DNA of 47,986 bases, taken from positions 1 through 47,986 of the forward strand of contig JAGGUV010000064.1 of assembly GCA_021158345.1 (NCBI GenBank), given 5' to 3'. Positions 25,389 through 35,594 of this stretch are shown piece by piece. Source of the DNA: Bacteroidales bacterium. Lineage in GTDB: Bacteria > Bacteroidota > Bacteroidia > Bacteroidales > AUK083. Every line of letters begins with the position of its first letter. Positions within the stretch are counted from its first letter, which is position 1. The notes beneath the pieces were generated by a model. It searched no databases. It saw nothing but the letters and a program-made list of their open reading frames with translations, and was not told the origin of the DNA. A program made the translations under genes and the position numbers.

Positions 25389-27635
25389 ATGATTAATAAA
25401 AATAATCTTAACCAAAATTTCAATTCCTTAAAATTATTATTGTTTCTGTATAAATGGCGTAAAATTTTATTTATTGTGTCTCTTGTATCAATATTGACAT
25501 CAATAATTTTTTCATCACCATATTTTATCACACCAAAATACAAGTCTACAGTAATAATGTATCCTGTATCTACAAACTCTATTTCAAAAGCATTGTTAAA
25601 TGAAAATGTAAATTCAAAAGAGGATATATTAGGTTTTGGTGAAGATGAACAGACAGAACAGATGCTTCAAATATTAAATTCAAATAAAATACGCAATAGA
25701 GTTATTCGCAAATTTGATTTAATGAAACATTACAAAATTGATACAACTTTAAAATATAAGTATACTAAACTTTATAAAGAATATAAAAACAACATAAAAT
25801 TTAACAGGACAAAATACATGGCTGTAGAAATAACCGTGTATGACAAAGATCCACAAATGGCAGCTAATATTGCTAACTATATTGCAGAATCTCTTGATTA
25901 TGTAAAAAATCAGATACAAAAAGAAAGAGCATTAAAAGGGTTCAAAATTGTAGAAGCAGAATACAATAAGTTAAAAACAGAGATTCAGGTAAAAGAAGAT
26001 TCTTTGACAACATTACGAAAATTAGGCGTTCACGATTATGAATCACAAGTTGAGATGATTAACCGTCAAATGGCTATGGAGTTGGCAAAAGGTAATAAAC
26101 CAGGTATTAGCAGACTTGAAGCTAAACTTAAAATTCTCGCAAAATATGGTGGTCCCTATGTTTCATTAAGAGATGCTCTGGAACACGATAAAAAACAATT
26201 AAGTGCTGTTAAAAATAAATATGAAGAGGCAAAAATTGATGCTGAAAATTTTCTCCCACAAAAATTTATTGTTAACAGTGCTTTTAAAGCTGAAAGAAAA
26301 TCATACCCTATACGCTGGATAATTATTCTTATATCTTTTCTTTCCAGCATTTTTATTACTATAATAGTTTTAATTATTATTGAAGATATTTCTCTTTTTA
26401 ATATTACAAAAAATGTTAAAACTTCCTTAAAACCTGATAATATTTTAAAAAGTGACAAAAACGAAATTATTTTTAATAATTCACAAAAAAACATTAACTC
26501 TGAAAACAATAACAAAATTGATAATGACATTGGTAATAATATTAATAACATAAAAAAAAATAATAATACAGAAAATAATACTAATAATAATAACACAGAA
26601 AAAAATAGTGTTAAATCAAATATAAATAATACGGAAAAAAAAATAAATTTAAACACTTCTAATAACAATAATAAAATGGACAATTTATTTAATAGTTCTA
26701 ATCTGATAAAAGTCATTTTTAAATGGAAAAAACATATAATTATTACTTTAGCTGTTTCATTAGTTTTAGCAGCTATTTTTTCCAGCCCGTTTTTTATTAA
26801 GCCTAAATTTAAATCAATAGCAATTATTTACCCGTCAAACATTTCTCCATATTCAGATGAGAATGAAACTGAACAAATGCTTCAATGGCTTAATTCCAGG
26901 GACATTAAAGATAGCATAATTAATAAATATCATTTAGACAAGCATTATAAAATCGATAAAAATTACAAACATTATTATTCTTCGATATTATATAAATACA
27001 GTAAAAATATTATCATCAAAAAAACTCAATACGAATCAGTTGAAATAGAAGTTTTAGATACAGATCCTTTAATAGCTTATAATATTGTTAATTCAATTAT
27101 AGATTTTTATAACTTAAAAATCAGACGTATACATAGAGAAAAATCTAAGGAAGTTTTAGATGTTCTTAGAAAAACTCTTGAGATGAAAAAAAATGAGATT
27201 AATTCTGTAGAAAAAAATCTTTATACTCTTAGAACAAAATATGGCATTATTGATTATGGCAATCAATCCAGAGAAGTAGCAAGAGGATTTTTAGGTACTG
27301 TTGATGGCAATAACGTAGCACAAATTAATAAAAGAGAAGTGCTTAAATTAAAAAAGAATATTGAGATAAAAGGTGGAGAATTTATTGTTAATAATACAAG
27401 ACTATACGATCTACTTAGAGAATACTCAGTAATTCAAAATCAATATGATTTAGCATATAAAGATGTAAACAAAGAATTTACATATACAAATATTGTTACG
27501 CCACCTTATGTAGCAGATAAAAAATGTTCTCCTAATAGATTTATAATTCTTGCTTTAACAGCATTAGCAGTATTATTTTTTACGATAATAACAATTTTCA
27601 TTATTGAAAACAAAAAGAAAATTATTGAAGATTAA
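25389..27635 (+). CDS. Double Wzz-like chain-length protein (two tandem copies with Asn-rich linker)
   Basis: This 748-residue protein is about twice the usual Wzz length. Copy 1 has TM1 at about 26-44, a periplasmic region with a coiled-coil-like stretch, and TM2 near 309-333. A low-complexity cytoplasmic linker rich in Asn, Lys and Glu covers about 337-437. Copy 2 repeats the plan with TM3 near 449-470, the periplasmic region and TM4 near 716-738. The copies are clearly paralogous: SSPYFITPKYKS against SSPFFIKPKFKS, TEQMLQILNS against TEQMLQWLNS, and KHYKID in both. There is no tyrosine-kinase domain. Wzz proteins set the length of Wzy-made polymers at the inner membrane. The fused form is unusual and may build rings with two kinds of subunit. 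Confidence 0.85.
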   Translation: MINKNNLNQNFNSLKLLLFLYKWRKILFIVSLVSILTSIIFSSPYFITPKYKSTVIMYPVSTNSISKALLNENVNSKEDILGFGEDEQTEQMLQILNSNKIRNRVIRKFDLMKHYKIDTTLKYKYTKLYKEYKNNIKFNRTKYMAVEITVYDKDPQMAANIANYIAESLDYVKNQIQKERALKGFKIVEAEYNKLKTEIQVKEDSLTTLRKLGVHDYESQVEMINRQMAMELAKGNKPGISRLEAKLKILAKYGGPYVSLRDALEHDKKQLSAVKNKYEEAKIDAENFLPQKFIVNSAFKAERKSYPIRWIIILISFLSSIFITIIVLIIIEDISLFNITKNVKTSLKPDNILKSDKNEIIFNNSQKNINSENNNKIDNDIGNNINNIKKNNNTENNTNNNNTEKNSVKSNINNTEKKINLNTSNNNNKMDNLFNSSNLIKVIFKWKKHIIITLAVSLVLAAIFSSPFFIKPKFKSIAIIYPSNISPYSDENETEQMLQWLNSRDIKDSIINKYHLDKHYKIDKNYKHYYSSILYKYSKNIIIKKTQYESVEIEVLDTDPLIAYNIVNSIIDFYNLKIRRIHREKSKEVLDVLRKTLEMKKNEINSVEKNLYTLRTKYGIIDYGNQSREVARGFLGTVDGNNVAQINKREVLKLKKNIEIKGGEFIVNNTRLYDLLREYSVIQNQYDLAYKDVNKEFTYTNIVTPPYVADKKCSPNRFIILALTALAVLFFTIITIFIIENKKKIIED

Positions 27636-27672
27636 AAAATAAGCATTCTAATAATTTATAACACGATAAACC

Positions 27673-29118
27673 TTGACAGAAAAAAATAAAATTAAGTGGG
27701 TATATGGTATTGTCTTTGCCTTTATTGCAATTAATACTGTTTTAATTGCAAACGAATTTTATTGGGCAGCAACAATACCTGTAGCTATTATTGTTTTATT
27801 AATTTACATCTTTTCTCTCGACAAACTAATATTATTAATTACATTTCTCACCCCATTAGCAATAAATGTCAAAGATATTTATATGGGTTACAGTATATCA
27901 CTCCCAACAGAACCTTTAATGTTTGGGGTGTTAGTAATCTTTATTTTTAAATTATTTTATGATAATAAACTTGATTATAAAGTTTTAAAGCATCCTATTA
28001 GTATTTCAATATTTTTATATTTGTTTTGGATGTTTATAACATCTATCACCAGTCAGCTTCCTATAGTATCGTTTAAATTTATAATTTCACGACTTTGGTT
28101 TATTGTACCATTTTATTTTATTGGCACACAAATATTTAAAGATAAAAAAAACATCAGAAAATTTTTCTGGTTATACACCTTACCTTTATTGATAGTTATA
28201 GGTTACACTATAATAAACCATTCAAAATATGGATTTTTAGAAGAGCCTGCCCATTGGGTTATGACTCCTTTTTATAATGACCATACTGCTTATGGAGCAG
28301 CAATATCATTGTTTATTCCAATATTTTTCGGACTTAGCTTTGATAAACATTACAATAAAAACTTAAGAATAATATCTTTTATAGTTTTTTCAATATTAAT
28401 AGTTGCAATAATATTATCATTCAGTAGAGCTGCTTGGATAAGTTTAATATTTGCTTTTATTGTTTATCTATTTATAGTTTTTAAAATAAAATTTAGATGG
28501 ATATTAACGACAATTATAATAATTACAGCAATATTTTTCTCATTTAAATTTGAAATTCTTGATAAACTTGAAAAAAACAAACAAGATTCATCTACAAACT
28601 TTATAGAACATATAGAATCCATTTCAAATATCTCATCAGACGCATCAAATCTTGAAAGGATAAACAGATGGCAATCAGCAATAAGAATGTTCAAAGAGAA
28701 GCCTTTCTTGGGTTGGGGGCCCGGCACTTATCAATTTGAATACGCACCTTTTCAGCAATCAAAAGAAAAGACAATTATCAGCACTAACGCAGGCAACAAA
28801 GGCAATGCTCACAGCGAATATTTAGGACCTCTTGCAGAAGAAGGATTTATTGGAATGTTAGCAGTTTTTGCTATTATTATTTGCACTATTTATACAGCTT
28901 TACGCATAATCATAGAGACGAAAAATAAAGAAATAAAACTCTTAACACTTATTGTAATATTAAGTTTAATTACTTACTATTCACATGGATTTTTAAACAA
29001 TTTTCTTGATACTGATAAGGCTTCTGTTCCTTTCTGGGGGCTTACTGCCATTATTGTTGCAATAGACATATATCACCATAAAAAAATATCAGAAACAAAT
29101 ATTGAAGTTACTGACTGA
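27673..29118 (+). CDS. O-antigen polymerase / ligase family protein (Wzy/WaaL-like)
   Basis: This 481-residue membrane protein has about ten to twelve hydrophobic helices and the Wzy_C signature. A periplasmic loop includes FLGWGPGTYQFEY and NAHSEYLGPLAEEGFIG (about 346-397). Such proteins either polymerise lipid-linked repeat units or ligate glycans to lipid A core. Next to a flippase and a Wzz-like protein, a polymerase role is favoured. The start is TTG at 27673; the next in-frame ATG would remove the first helices. Its stop lies 9 bases from that of the convergent lpxD2, with no room for a normal terminator. Confidence 0.87.
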   Translation: MTEKNKIKWVYGIVFAFIAINTVLIANEFYWAATIPVAIIVLLIYIFSLDKLILLITFLTPLAINVKDIYMGYSISLPTEPLMFGVLVIFIFKLFYDNKLDYKVLKHPISISIFLYLFWMFITSITSQLPIVSFKFIISRLWFIVPFYFIGTQIFKDKKNIRKFFWLYTLPLLIVIGYTIINHSKYGFLEEPAHWVMTPFYNDHTAYGAAISLFIPIFFGLSFDKHYNKNLRIISFIVFSILIVAIILSFSRAAWISLIFAFIVYLFIVFKIKFRWILTTIIIITAIFFSFKFEILDKLEKNKQDSSTNFIEHIESISNISSDASNLERINRWQSAIRMFKEKPFLGWGPGTYQFEYAPFQQSKEKTIISTNAGNKGNAHSEYLGPLAEEGFIGMLAVFAIIICTIYTALRIIIETKNKEIKLLTLIVILSLITYYSHGFLNNFLDTDKASVPFWGLTAIIVAIDIYHHKKISETNIEVTD

Positions 29119-29127
29119 AGATATTAT

Positions 29128-30066
29128 TCATTCATTATTAAAACGTTCAAATATTTCAGGTAATTTTCTTAACAAAGCCAATTCTTTCCATTTTTTCATA
29201 GCTTCGTCGGCAGGCACGCCAAAATACACTTTGCCATTACCTTTAAGAGATTTATCAACAGCAGATGTTGCAAGTACAACAGCTCCTTTTTCAATAACCA
29301 GGTCTTTATCAATAGCTACTTTACCCCATATCAATACTTCATCCTCAATCTTAGTAACTCCTGCAATAGCAGTATGACATCCTATTAAGCATTTTTTCCC
29401 GATTTGTGTATCATGACCTACCTGAACATGATTATCAAGTTTTGAACCTTCATCTATTATAGTATCTCCTGAAACACCCCTATCAATGGAACACAAAGAG
29501 CCAATTTCAACATTACTGCCTATAACAACTCTGCCACAAGATTCTAATTTTCTGTAATTCCCGTCTTTTTTTTGGAAATAATAAGCATCTGATCCTAAAA
29601 CAGAATTTGAATGAATTATCACATTATCGCCAATAATAGTTCCATCGTATATACTTACATTTGAATGTATGAGACAATTTTTGCCAATTACAACATTATT
29701 ACCAACAAAAACATTAGGTTGTAAAATTGTACCCTCACCAATAAAACTTGAGTCAGAAATTAAAGATTCGGCTTTTTTAAATGGAAAAAACTTTTTAACA
29801 AGTAAAACATAATCTTTAAAAGGGTCATCAGAAAATATCAAATTTTTTCCTTTAGGACATTCGACCTTTTTATTAATAATAATAGTAGTAGCTTTTGAAT
29901 TAAGAACTTTTCTGTAATATTTCGGATGGTCAACAAATGTTAAATCACCATTTTCAACCATATGAATTTCATTTATACCTTTAATTAAAGAATCAGGGTC
30001 TCCAAGAAAATCAGAGTTTAAAATTTCTGCAATATCTTTTAAAGTATAAGCATTTTTTAAAAGCAT
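29128..30066 (-). CDS. LpxD-like left-handed beta-helix acyltransferase paralogue
   Basis: This protein has 312 residues: an N-terminal LpxD-type uridine-binding domain (to about 100), then hexapeptide repeats and a short helical tail. It keeps the catalytic-type histidine in DNHVQVGH218D. It differs from the main LpxD (33085) in the segment that there reads IGADGFGFA, which is LGSDAYYFQ here, and it lacks the AAQTGISG segment. It lies after efp at the end of the lipid A cluster. It may acylate a different UDP-sugar or use a different acyl chain, or be a non-canonical LpxD. The fold is certain and the substrate unknown. Confidence 0.85.
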   Translation of the reverse strand: MLLKNAYTLKDIAEILNSDFLGDPDSLIKGINEIHMVENGDLTFVDHPKYYRKVLNSKATTIIINKKVECPKGKNLIFSDDPFKDYVLLVKKFFPFKKAESLISDSSFIGEGTILQPNVFVGNNVVIGKNCLIHSNVSIYDGTIIGDNVIIHSNSVLGSDAYYFQKKDGNYRKLESCGRVVIGSNVEIGSLCSIDRGVSGDTIIDEGSKLDNHVQVGHDTQIGKKCLIGCHTAIAGVTKIEDEVLIWGKVAIDKDLVIEKGAVVLATSAVDKSLKGNGKVYFGVPADEAMKKWKELALLRKLPEIFERFNNE

Positions 30067-30090
30067 AAATAATTATTTAATTTCTATATT

Positions 30091-30654
30091 TTATTTTACT
30101 CTTTCTGAATATGTTGAAGTACGAGTGTCAATTTTAATTTTTTCGCCAATACCAATAAATAAAGGAATTCTAATATGAGCACCTGTTTCTACTTCGCAAT
30201 CTTTTAAAGCATTAGTAGCAGTATTTCCTTTTTCACCAGGTTCAGTATAAGTAACTTCTAATACAACAAACGGAGGCAAATCACATGATAAAGGTGTTTC
30301 TGTATCAGCATGGAATAAAATTTCAACTTCTTGTCCTTCTTTTAACAACGAAGGAGCATTAATAAGGTCTTCCTGTAATGAAATTTGTTCAAAAGTTTCT
30401 GTATTCATAAAATTATACCCCATATCATCTTTATAGATATATTGATATTGTCGTCGTTCCACTCTTGCTGTAGTAACTTTAGCGCCTGCAGTAAAAGTAT
30501 TTGGTATAACTTTTCCTGTTGATAAATTTTTTAATTTTGTTCTAACAAAAGCAGGGCCTTTTCCTGGTTTTACATGCTGAAATTCAACTATTGTGTATAA
30601 TCCGTTATTGAACTCTATACATAATCCATTTTTAAAATCTGATGTACTTGCCAT
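30091..30654 (-). CDS. efp: Translation elongation factor P
   Basis: This 187-residue three-domain protein rescues ribosomes stalled at polyproline. Domain I has the loop KPGKGPAF with K32 at the position modified in other bacteria. Which modification this organism uses is unknown; no epmA, earP or ymfI is in the window. Domains II and III follow with the expected C-terminal IKIDTRTSTYSERVK. It sits inside the lipid A gene cluster, between lpxA and the lpxD paralogue, but has its own well-formed promoter. Confidence 0.97.
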   Translation of the reverse strand: MASTSDFKNGLCIEFNNGLYTIVEFQHVKPGKGPAFVRTKLKNLSTGKVIPNTFTAGAKVTTARVERRQYQYIYKDDMGYNFMNTETFEQISLQEDLINAPSLLKEGQEVEILFHADTETPLSCDLPPFVVLEVTYTEPGEKGNTATNALKDCEVETGAHIRIPLFIGIGEKIKIDTRTSTYSERVK

Positions 30655-30685
30655 ATTATTTGTTTAATAAATTTATTTTAAAATG

Positions 30686-30716
30686 CAAAAGTACAAATTT
30701 TAACAAACATCACAAA
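30686..30716 (-). promoter_or_regulatory. Promoter of efp
   Basis: On the minus strand, TTTG (30716-30713), a 19-base spacer and TACTTTTG (30693-30686) match both Bacteroidetes promoter elements exactly. Transcription would start near 30681, about 27 bases before the efp start. Confidence 0.68.
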
Positions 30717-30793
30717 TTAATAATGCTCCTTATCATAAAAATATTATTAAGGGGATTTCTAATAGTTCGTTTCTTTCAAAAAACAAAGAAAAA

Positions 30794-31579
30794 TTAAAAT
30801 TTAGAATAGCCTTTCATAAGACCTCTATCACTTTTTTGATTAATAAATGAGAGGATAATATCACGTTCTTTAGTAGCAGGAATATTTGCTTCAATATAAG
30901 CAACAGCCTGAGTAACATTACGCCCTCTAAGGAAAAGAATTCTATAAATATCCTGAATATTAGTAATTTGTTCAGAAGTAAACCCTCTTCTTCTAAGACC
31001 TATTGAATTAACACCAACATAAGCCAAAGGTTCTCTGGCAGCTTTAGTAAAAGGAGGCACATCTTTTCTAATCAAAGAGCCACCGGATATCATAACATGG
31101 GCACCAATATTAACAAATTGATGTACGCCTGAAAGCCCTCCAATAATAGCCCAGTCACCAACAGTAATATGTCCTGCCAAAGACGTTGTATTTGCAATAA
31201 TACAATTATCGCCAATAACACAGTCGTGAGCGATATGAACATAAGCCATTAATAAACAGTTTTTCCCTATAACTGTTTTATTGCTTGCTATTGTACCTCT
31301 GTTAATAGTAACAAATTCCCGAATAGTAGTATTATCACCAATATGAACAGTAGTGTATTCACCTTTGAATTTAAGATCCTGTGGTATAGCCGAAATTACA
31401 GAGCCAGGAAAAATTTTACAATTTTTACCTATACGAGCACCTCTCATTATAGTAACATTAGAGCCTATCCATGTTCCTTCATCAATTATTACATCTTTAT
31501 CAATAGCAGCAAAAGGCTCAATAACAACATTATCAGCAACTTTTGCTTCCGGGTTTACATATGCTAAGGGTTGATTCAT
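30794..31579 (-). CDS. lpxA: UDP-N-acetylglucosamine acyltransferase
   Basis: This 261-residue protein catalyses the first step of lipid A synthesis, transferring a 3-hydroxyacyl chain from acyl carrier protein to UDP-GlcNAc. The left-handed beta-helix of hexapeptide repeats carries the catalytic histidine in AYVHIAH118DC. The C-terminal helical part (VGVNSIGLRRRGF and onward) is typical. It starts 9 bases after lpxC-fabZ ends, so the two are co-transcribed. Confidence 0.97.
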   Translation of the reverse strand: MNQPLAYVNPEAKVADNVVIEPFAAIDKDVIIDEGTWIGSNVTIMRGARIGKNCKIFPGSVISAIPQDLKFKGEYTTVHIGDNTTIREFVTINRGTIASNKTVIGKNCLLMAYVHIAHDCVIGDNCIIANTTSLAGHITVGDWAIIGGLSGVHQFVNIGAHVMISGGSLIRKDVPPFTKAAREPLAYVGVNSIGLRRRGFTSEQITNIQDIYRILFLRGRNVTQAVAYIEANIPATKERDIILSFINQKSDRGLMKGYSKF

Positions 31580-31588
31580 TATTTAAAA

Positions 31589-32986
31589 TTATTTTTTATT
31601 TTTTACTATTTGAGCTAACATTGTAGCTTCCATTACAACATTATATTCTACATATGCAGTACCTTTCATATGACAAATACCACGCCTAATGGGCTCTACT
31701 AAATCTAAATTAAATATCACGGTATCACCGGGGATAACTTTTTTTCTGAATTTAACATCATCAATTTTCAAAAAAAGAGTAGTATAATTTTCAGGGTCAG
31801 GCACTTGACTTAATAATAAAATACCACCTGTCTGCGCCATTGCCTCTATCTGTAAAACACCAGGCATAATAGGTTCATCAGGAAAATGTCCTATAAAAAA
31901 AGGCTCATTCATAGTTACATTTTTCAGTCCAACAACATTAGTTTTTGACATTTTAAGAATTTTGTCAACTAATAAAAATGGAGGCCTGTGAGGTAATATA
32001 TTTTTTATCTGATTAATATCATACAAAGGTTTTTCTTTTAAATCATACTGAGGTATATTACTAATTTTTTTTTCATTAATAATGTAATTTTTAATAAGTT
32101 TTGCAAATTCAACATTAGAAAAATGCCCGGGTTTTTTTGCTATTATTTGACCTTTTATTGGCATTCCCACTAATGATAAATCTCCAACAACATCAAGAAG
32201 CTTATGACGTGCAGGTTCATTAGCAAAATTTAATTCAACATTATTTAAAATCCCCTGCACTAAAACCTCAACTTTAGGTTTATTAAAAAACACAGCTAAT
32301 CTGTCTAATTCTTCCTGAGAGATAATTTTATCAACAAAAACAATAGCATTATTATAATCGCCTCCTTTAATAAGATTATTATTAATAAGGTATTCTAATT
32401 CATGGAGGAAGACAAAAGTTCTGCAAGGAGCAATATTATCTTTATAATCTTTAATATCATCTAAAACAGCAAATTGAGTATTTATAACATCAGAATTGAA
32501 ATCAATCATAACTGAAACTCTAAAATCATCACAAGGTAATGCTAATATTTCAATATTATTATCAGGATTAAAATATCTAATATTTTTCTTTATTTTATAA
32601 TATACTTTATTAACATTTTGTTCAACTATGCCTGCTTTAATTAAAGCCTCAACAAAATATTTTGAGCTTCCATCTAAAATAGGTGTTTCAGAAGAGTCCA
32701 GTTCAATAAGAATATTATCGATGCCTAAGCCTGCAATAGCAGACAAGACATGCTCAACAGTACTAACTCTCACTCCGTGATATTCAAGAGTTGTCCCTCT
32801 TGATGTGTCAACAACATTATCAACATCAGCTTTAATGAACATGCTGTCTTCAACATCTACTCTTTTAAATTTAATACCGAAATTTTCGGAAGCAGGTTTA
32901 AACGTTAAAGTAACATCTTTTCCGCTATGTAATCCTAAGCCTTTTACACTTATGGGTTTATGTATTGTTTTCTGCTTTTCTATCAT
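31589..32986 (-). CDS. lpxC: Bifunctional UDP-3-O-acyl-GlcNAc deacetylase / 3-hydroxyacyl-ACP dehydratase
   Basis: This 465-residue fusion is characteristic of Bacteroidetes. Residues 1-310 are LpxC, a zinc deacetylase that commits the cell to lipid A synthesis. Its zinc ligands are H79, H261 and D265, with the catalytic H288 in KPGHFSNVEF. Residues 320-465 are FabZ, with active-site H367 in GHFPDEPIMPGV and E381. Joining them couples lipid A and fatty-acid synthesis. Its position between lpxD and lpxA in one minus-strand run matches the classical Bacteroidetes cluster. A -7-like element (33023-33030) suggests a promoter directly upstream. Confidence 0.98.
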   Translation of the reverse strand: MIEKQKTIHKPISVKGLGLHSGKDVTLTFKPASENFGIKFKRVDVEDSMFIKADVDNVVDTSRGTTLEYHGVRVSTVEHVLSAIAGLGIDNILIELDSSETPILDGSSKYFVEALIKAGIVEQNVNKVYYKIKKNIRYFNPDNNIEILALPCDDFRVSVMIDFNSDVINTQFAVLDDIKDYKDNIAPCRTFVFLHELEYLINNNLIKGGDYNNAIVFVDKIISQEELDRLAVFFNKPKVEVLVQGILNNVELNFANEPARHKLLDVVGDLSLVGMPIKGQIIAKKPGHFSNVEFAKLIKNYIINEKKISNIPQYDLKEKPLYDINQIKNILPHRPPFLLVDKILKMSKTNVVGLKNVTMNEPFFIGHFPDEPIMPGVLQIEAMAQTGGILLLSQVPDPENYTTLFLKIDDVKFRKKVIPGDTVIFNLDLVEPIRRGICHMKGTAYVEYNVVMEATMLAQIVKNKK

Positions 32987-33022
32987 AATAAATAATAATA
33001 CAAATTATTAAAATATTATTTG

Positions 33023-33030
33023 CAAATATA
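33023..33030 (-). promoter_or_regulatory. -7 element before lpxC-fabZ
   Basis: On the minus strand this reads TATATTTG, an exact TAnnTTTG, 37-44 bases upstream of the lpxC-fabZ start. No TTTG is evident at the -33 spacing. The cluster may be transcribed from here as well as from further up. Confidence 0.4.
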
Positions 33031-33084
33031 ATTTTCTTTATTAATAATTTTAAAAATAATCGGTAAATTTTTAATTTCACCAAA

Positions 33085-34101
33085 TTATTTTTTTTCAAGA
33101 TTTCTAATTCTTTTTTCTATATCTACAAAATTTTTAAAAAGAATAGAAGAACGCTTAAATTTACCTGCTTCAATAGCAGGGGTCCCTAAAAATATAGTAC
33201 CTTCTTTTTTAATACTTGAGGCAATACCTGATTGAGCACCAATAGATACATTATCAGCAATAGTAATATGTCCTGCAATCCCAACCTGTCCGCCAATCAT
33301 ACAATTTTTCCCAATCTTTGAAGAGCCTGATATACCTGTTTGTGCGGCAATAACAGTATTTTCACCTATTTCTACATTATGAGCTACCTGTATTAAATTG
33401 TCTAATTTTACGCCTTTTCTTATTATTGTTGAGCCTAAGGTTGCTCTGTCAATAGTAGTATTTGCTCCTATCTCAACATTATCCTCAATCACTACATTGC
33501 CTATCTGAGATACTTTTTTATAAGTATGGTCTTTTTGCAGAGCAAACCCAAAACCATCAGCACCTATTATTACGCCTGCATGTAAAATACAATCTTTTCC
33601 AATAATATTATTAGAATATATTTTTACTCCTGAAAACAAAATTGTACCTGATTTTATCACAGTATTATCATCAATATACACCTGAGGATAAATTTTTACA
33701 TTATCTTCAATAACCACATTGTCACCAATATATACAAAATCTCCAATAAATAAATTCTTTCCTAATTTTACATTTTTGCCAATAGCAACAGTTTTTGAAA
33801 TACCTGATTTATCTGATTTAATTTCATTATAAATTTCTAATAATTTAGAAAAAGCAGTATATGCATCTTCAACTTTTATCAAGGTGGTAGAAACAGATTT
33901 ATTAGGCATTAAATTTTTATTTACCAATACAATAGAGGCTCTGGTAGTATAAAGATAATGAGAATATTTTGGGTTTGCCAAAAAACTCATTGTACCGGGT
34001 TCCCCTTTTTCTATTTTTGAAATATCATCAATAGCAATGTTAGAATCACCAATAACTTCGCCATTCAATAATTCCGCTATTTGTTTTGCTGTAAATTTCA
34101 T
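33085..34101 (-). CDS. lpxD: UDP-3-O-(3-hydroxyacyl)glucosamine N-acyltransferase
   Basis: This 338-residue enzyme performs the third step of lipid A synthesis. The start is set at 34101 ([12 protein letters not shown]), because the longer frame adds 13 residues unlike the family and overlaps the upstream HD gene. The uridine-binding N-terminal domain is followed by hexapeptide repeats with ADGFGFA (181-187) and the catalytic histidine in LIQVAH241NVEIG, then AAQTGISG. The C-terminal helix ([20 protein letters not shown]) is typical. It is the canonical LpxD; the gene at 29128 is its divergent paralogue. Confidence 0.96.
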   Translation of the reverse strand: MKFTAKQIAELLNGEVIGDSNIAIDDISKIEKGEPGTMSFLANPKYSHYLYTTRASIVLVNKNLMPNKSVSTTLIKVEDAYTAFSKLLEIYNEIKSDKSGISKTVAIGKNVKLGKNLFIGDFVYIGDNVVIEDNVKIYPQVYIDDNTVIKSGTILFSGVKIYSNNIIGKDCILHAGVIIGADGFGFALQKDHTYKKVSQIGNVVIEDNVEIGANTTIDRATLGSTIIRKGVKLDNLIQVAHNVEIGENTVIAAQTGISGSSKIGKNCMIGGQVGIAGHITIADNVSIGAQSGIASSIKKEGTIFLGTPAIEAGKFKRSSILFKNFVDIEKRIRNLEKK

Positions 34102-34129
34102 AATCTTATAATTTATACAAAAATAAAAA

Positions 34130-35368
34130 TTATTGTGCAATTAACTTTGGATAACACAAAAAATACTTCCTTACTGTTTTTGAAAGTACTGAAACATTTA
34201 ACTGATCAGAAGCTTCACTAACATCTACTACCTCTCCTGTTTTATATAAAATATTTATTTTATCAGTTTTAGGATTGTAAGCGCTGTTTTTTACTTCATC
34301 GGTAAACACAAAAAAATCTGCATCGAAATCGTTTATTTTATACTCTTGTTTTACTTTCTTTTTAATATTACTGATATATTCTGAATCAAAAACAAAATCC
34401 CTAATTTCTGTTCTGAACAATTTTCTGTTAACCAAATTTCTTGAAAGTATTGATAAAACCTTATCTGTAGAATTACACCATACTTTTATTGATGTATAAA
34501 TATCATAATCGTCTAACAAAGCAAAATTGTCAATAAGTTTATCATTATTAATAAAATCAGATTTAGTAATATCGTTAACAAGAAATAATTTTAATGCAGG
34601 AGTAGCGAATAAATTAAAATTGTTTTTAGCAAGATATTTAGCCCGTTTTAAAATATTAATTAACATATTTTCAGCTGAAAGTACAGTTTTATGCAAATAT
34701 ACTTGCCAATACATTAAACGACGCGCTACAATAAAATTTTCAATAGAATAAATTCCTTTAGCTTCTACAACAATATTATCATCAACAACATCAAGCATTT
34801 TAATAATTCTATCGCAATTAATAGCGCCTTCAGCTACACCTGTATAAAAACTGTCGCGCTTTAAATAATCAAGTCTGTCAAGGTCAAGTTGACCTGAAAC
34901 CAGTTTATGTAAAAATTTTTTATTGTAAACATTTTTATAAATATCCCCGGCAAGTGTAAGTGCACCATTATAATGAACATTTAACTTATCAATAAAAATA
35001 TTAGTAAGGTCTTCGTGAGTCATATCTTTGATAAAGAAATTCTCAAGAGTATGAGAATACGGACAATGACCTATATCGTGAAGAAGTATAGCCATTACCA
35101 CAGCATTTTCTTCATCATCAGAAATATCATGGCCTTTAATTCTGAGACTATCAACAGCTTGTTTCATTAAATGAATAGTCCCTATTGAATGGTTAAAACG
35201 AGTATGTAAAGCACCCGGATAAACAAGATAACTCAATCCAAGTTGTTTTATTCTTCTTAATCGCTGAAAATATGGGTGTTCAATAATGTCAAATATTAGT
35301 TCATTTGGTATTGTTATAAACCCAAAAACAGGATCATTAATAATTTTTCTTTTATTCTGGAATATCAA
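34130..35368 (-). CDS. HD-superfamily phosphohydrolase (COG1078 type)
   Basis: This protein has 412 residues. The HD metal site is visible as TRFNH60S, LLH97D98IGHCPYSH and [11 protein letters not shown] (about 178-188), as in dNTP triphosphohydrolase-like proteins. Relatives cleave dNTPs or other nucleotides; the actual substrate is not shown by the sequence. It is 28 bases upstream of lpxD and heads the lipid A run, an arrangement common in Bacteroidetes. It may be co-transcribed for historical, not functional, reasons. It is divergent from porX. Confidence 0.88.
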   Translation of the reverse strand: MIFQNKRKIINDPVFGFITIPNELIFDIIEHPYFQRLRRIKQLGLSYLVYPGALHTRFNHSIGTIHLMKQAVDSLRIKGHDISDDEENAVVMAILLHDIGHCPYSHTLENFFIKDMTHEDLTNIFIDKLNVHYNGALTLAGDIYKNVYNKKFLHKLVSGQLDLDRLDYLKRDSFYTGVAEGAINCDRIIKMLDVVDDNIVVEAKGIYSIENFIVARRLMYWQVYLHKTVLSAENMLINILKRAKYLAKNNFNLFATPALKLFLVNDITKSDFINNDKLIDNFALLDDYDIYTSIKVWCNSTDKVLSILSRNLVNRKLFRTEIRDFVFDSEYISNIKKKVKQEYKINDFDADFFVFTDEVKNSAYNPKTDKINILYKTGEVVDVSEASDQLNVSVLSKTVRKYFLCYPKLIAQ

Positions 35369-35594
35369 ATCAATACAATTTTTATATTTTTACTTTTTGA
35401 AAATTACTTATTTAAAATATTAATTCGGGGTACTGTCTTTTAAGTTTATGAATTAATCGGATTAAAAAGTAAAACAAAACAGATTGCAAAATTAATAATT
35501 ATAATTTATAAAAATAAAAATCTTTTAAAAGCGTTAATAAATCAAAGAAATTCACTTTATATTTAACACAAAAATATTGCCTAAAAAATAAATT

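Noticed and set aside
26156-26716. Long minus-strand open frame (186 codons) rich in leucine, serine and phenylalanine
   Set aside because: It lies antisense to the Asn/Lys-rich linker and the first copy of the Wzz-like gene. Its composition is what reversed AAT/AAA codons produce, and it has no family resemblance.
34102-34140. Longer lpxD start at 34140
   Set aside because: It would overlap the upstream HD gene, and the added residues ([13 protein letters not shown]) do not resemble the family; ATG at 34101 begins the canonical [12 protein letters not shown].
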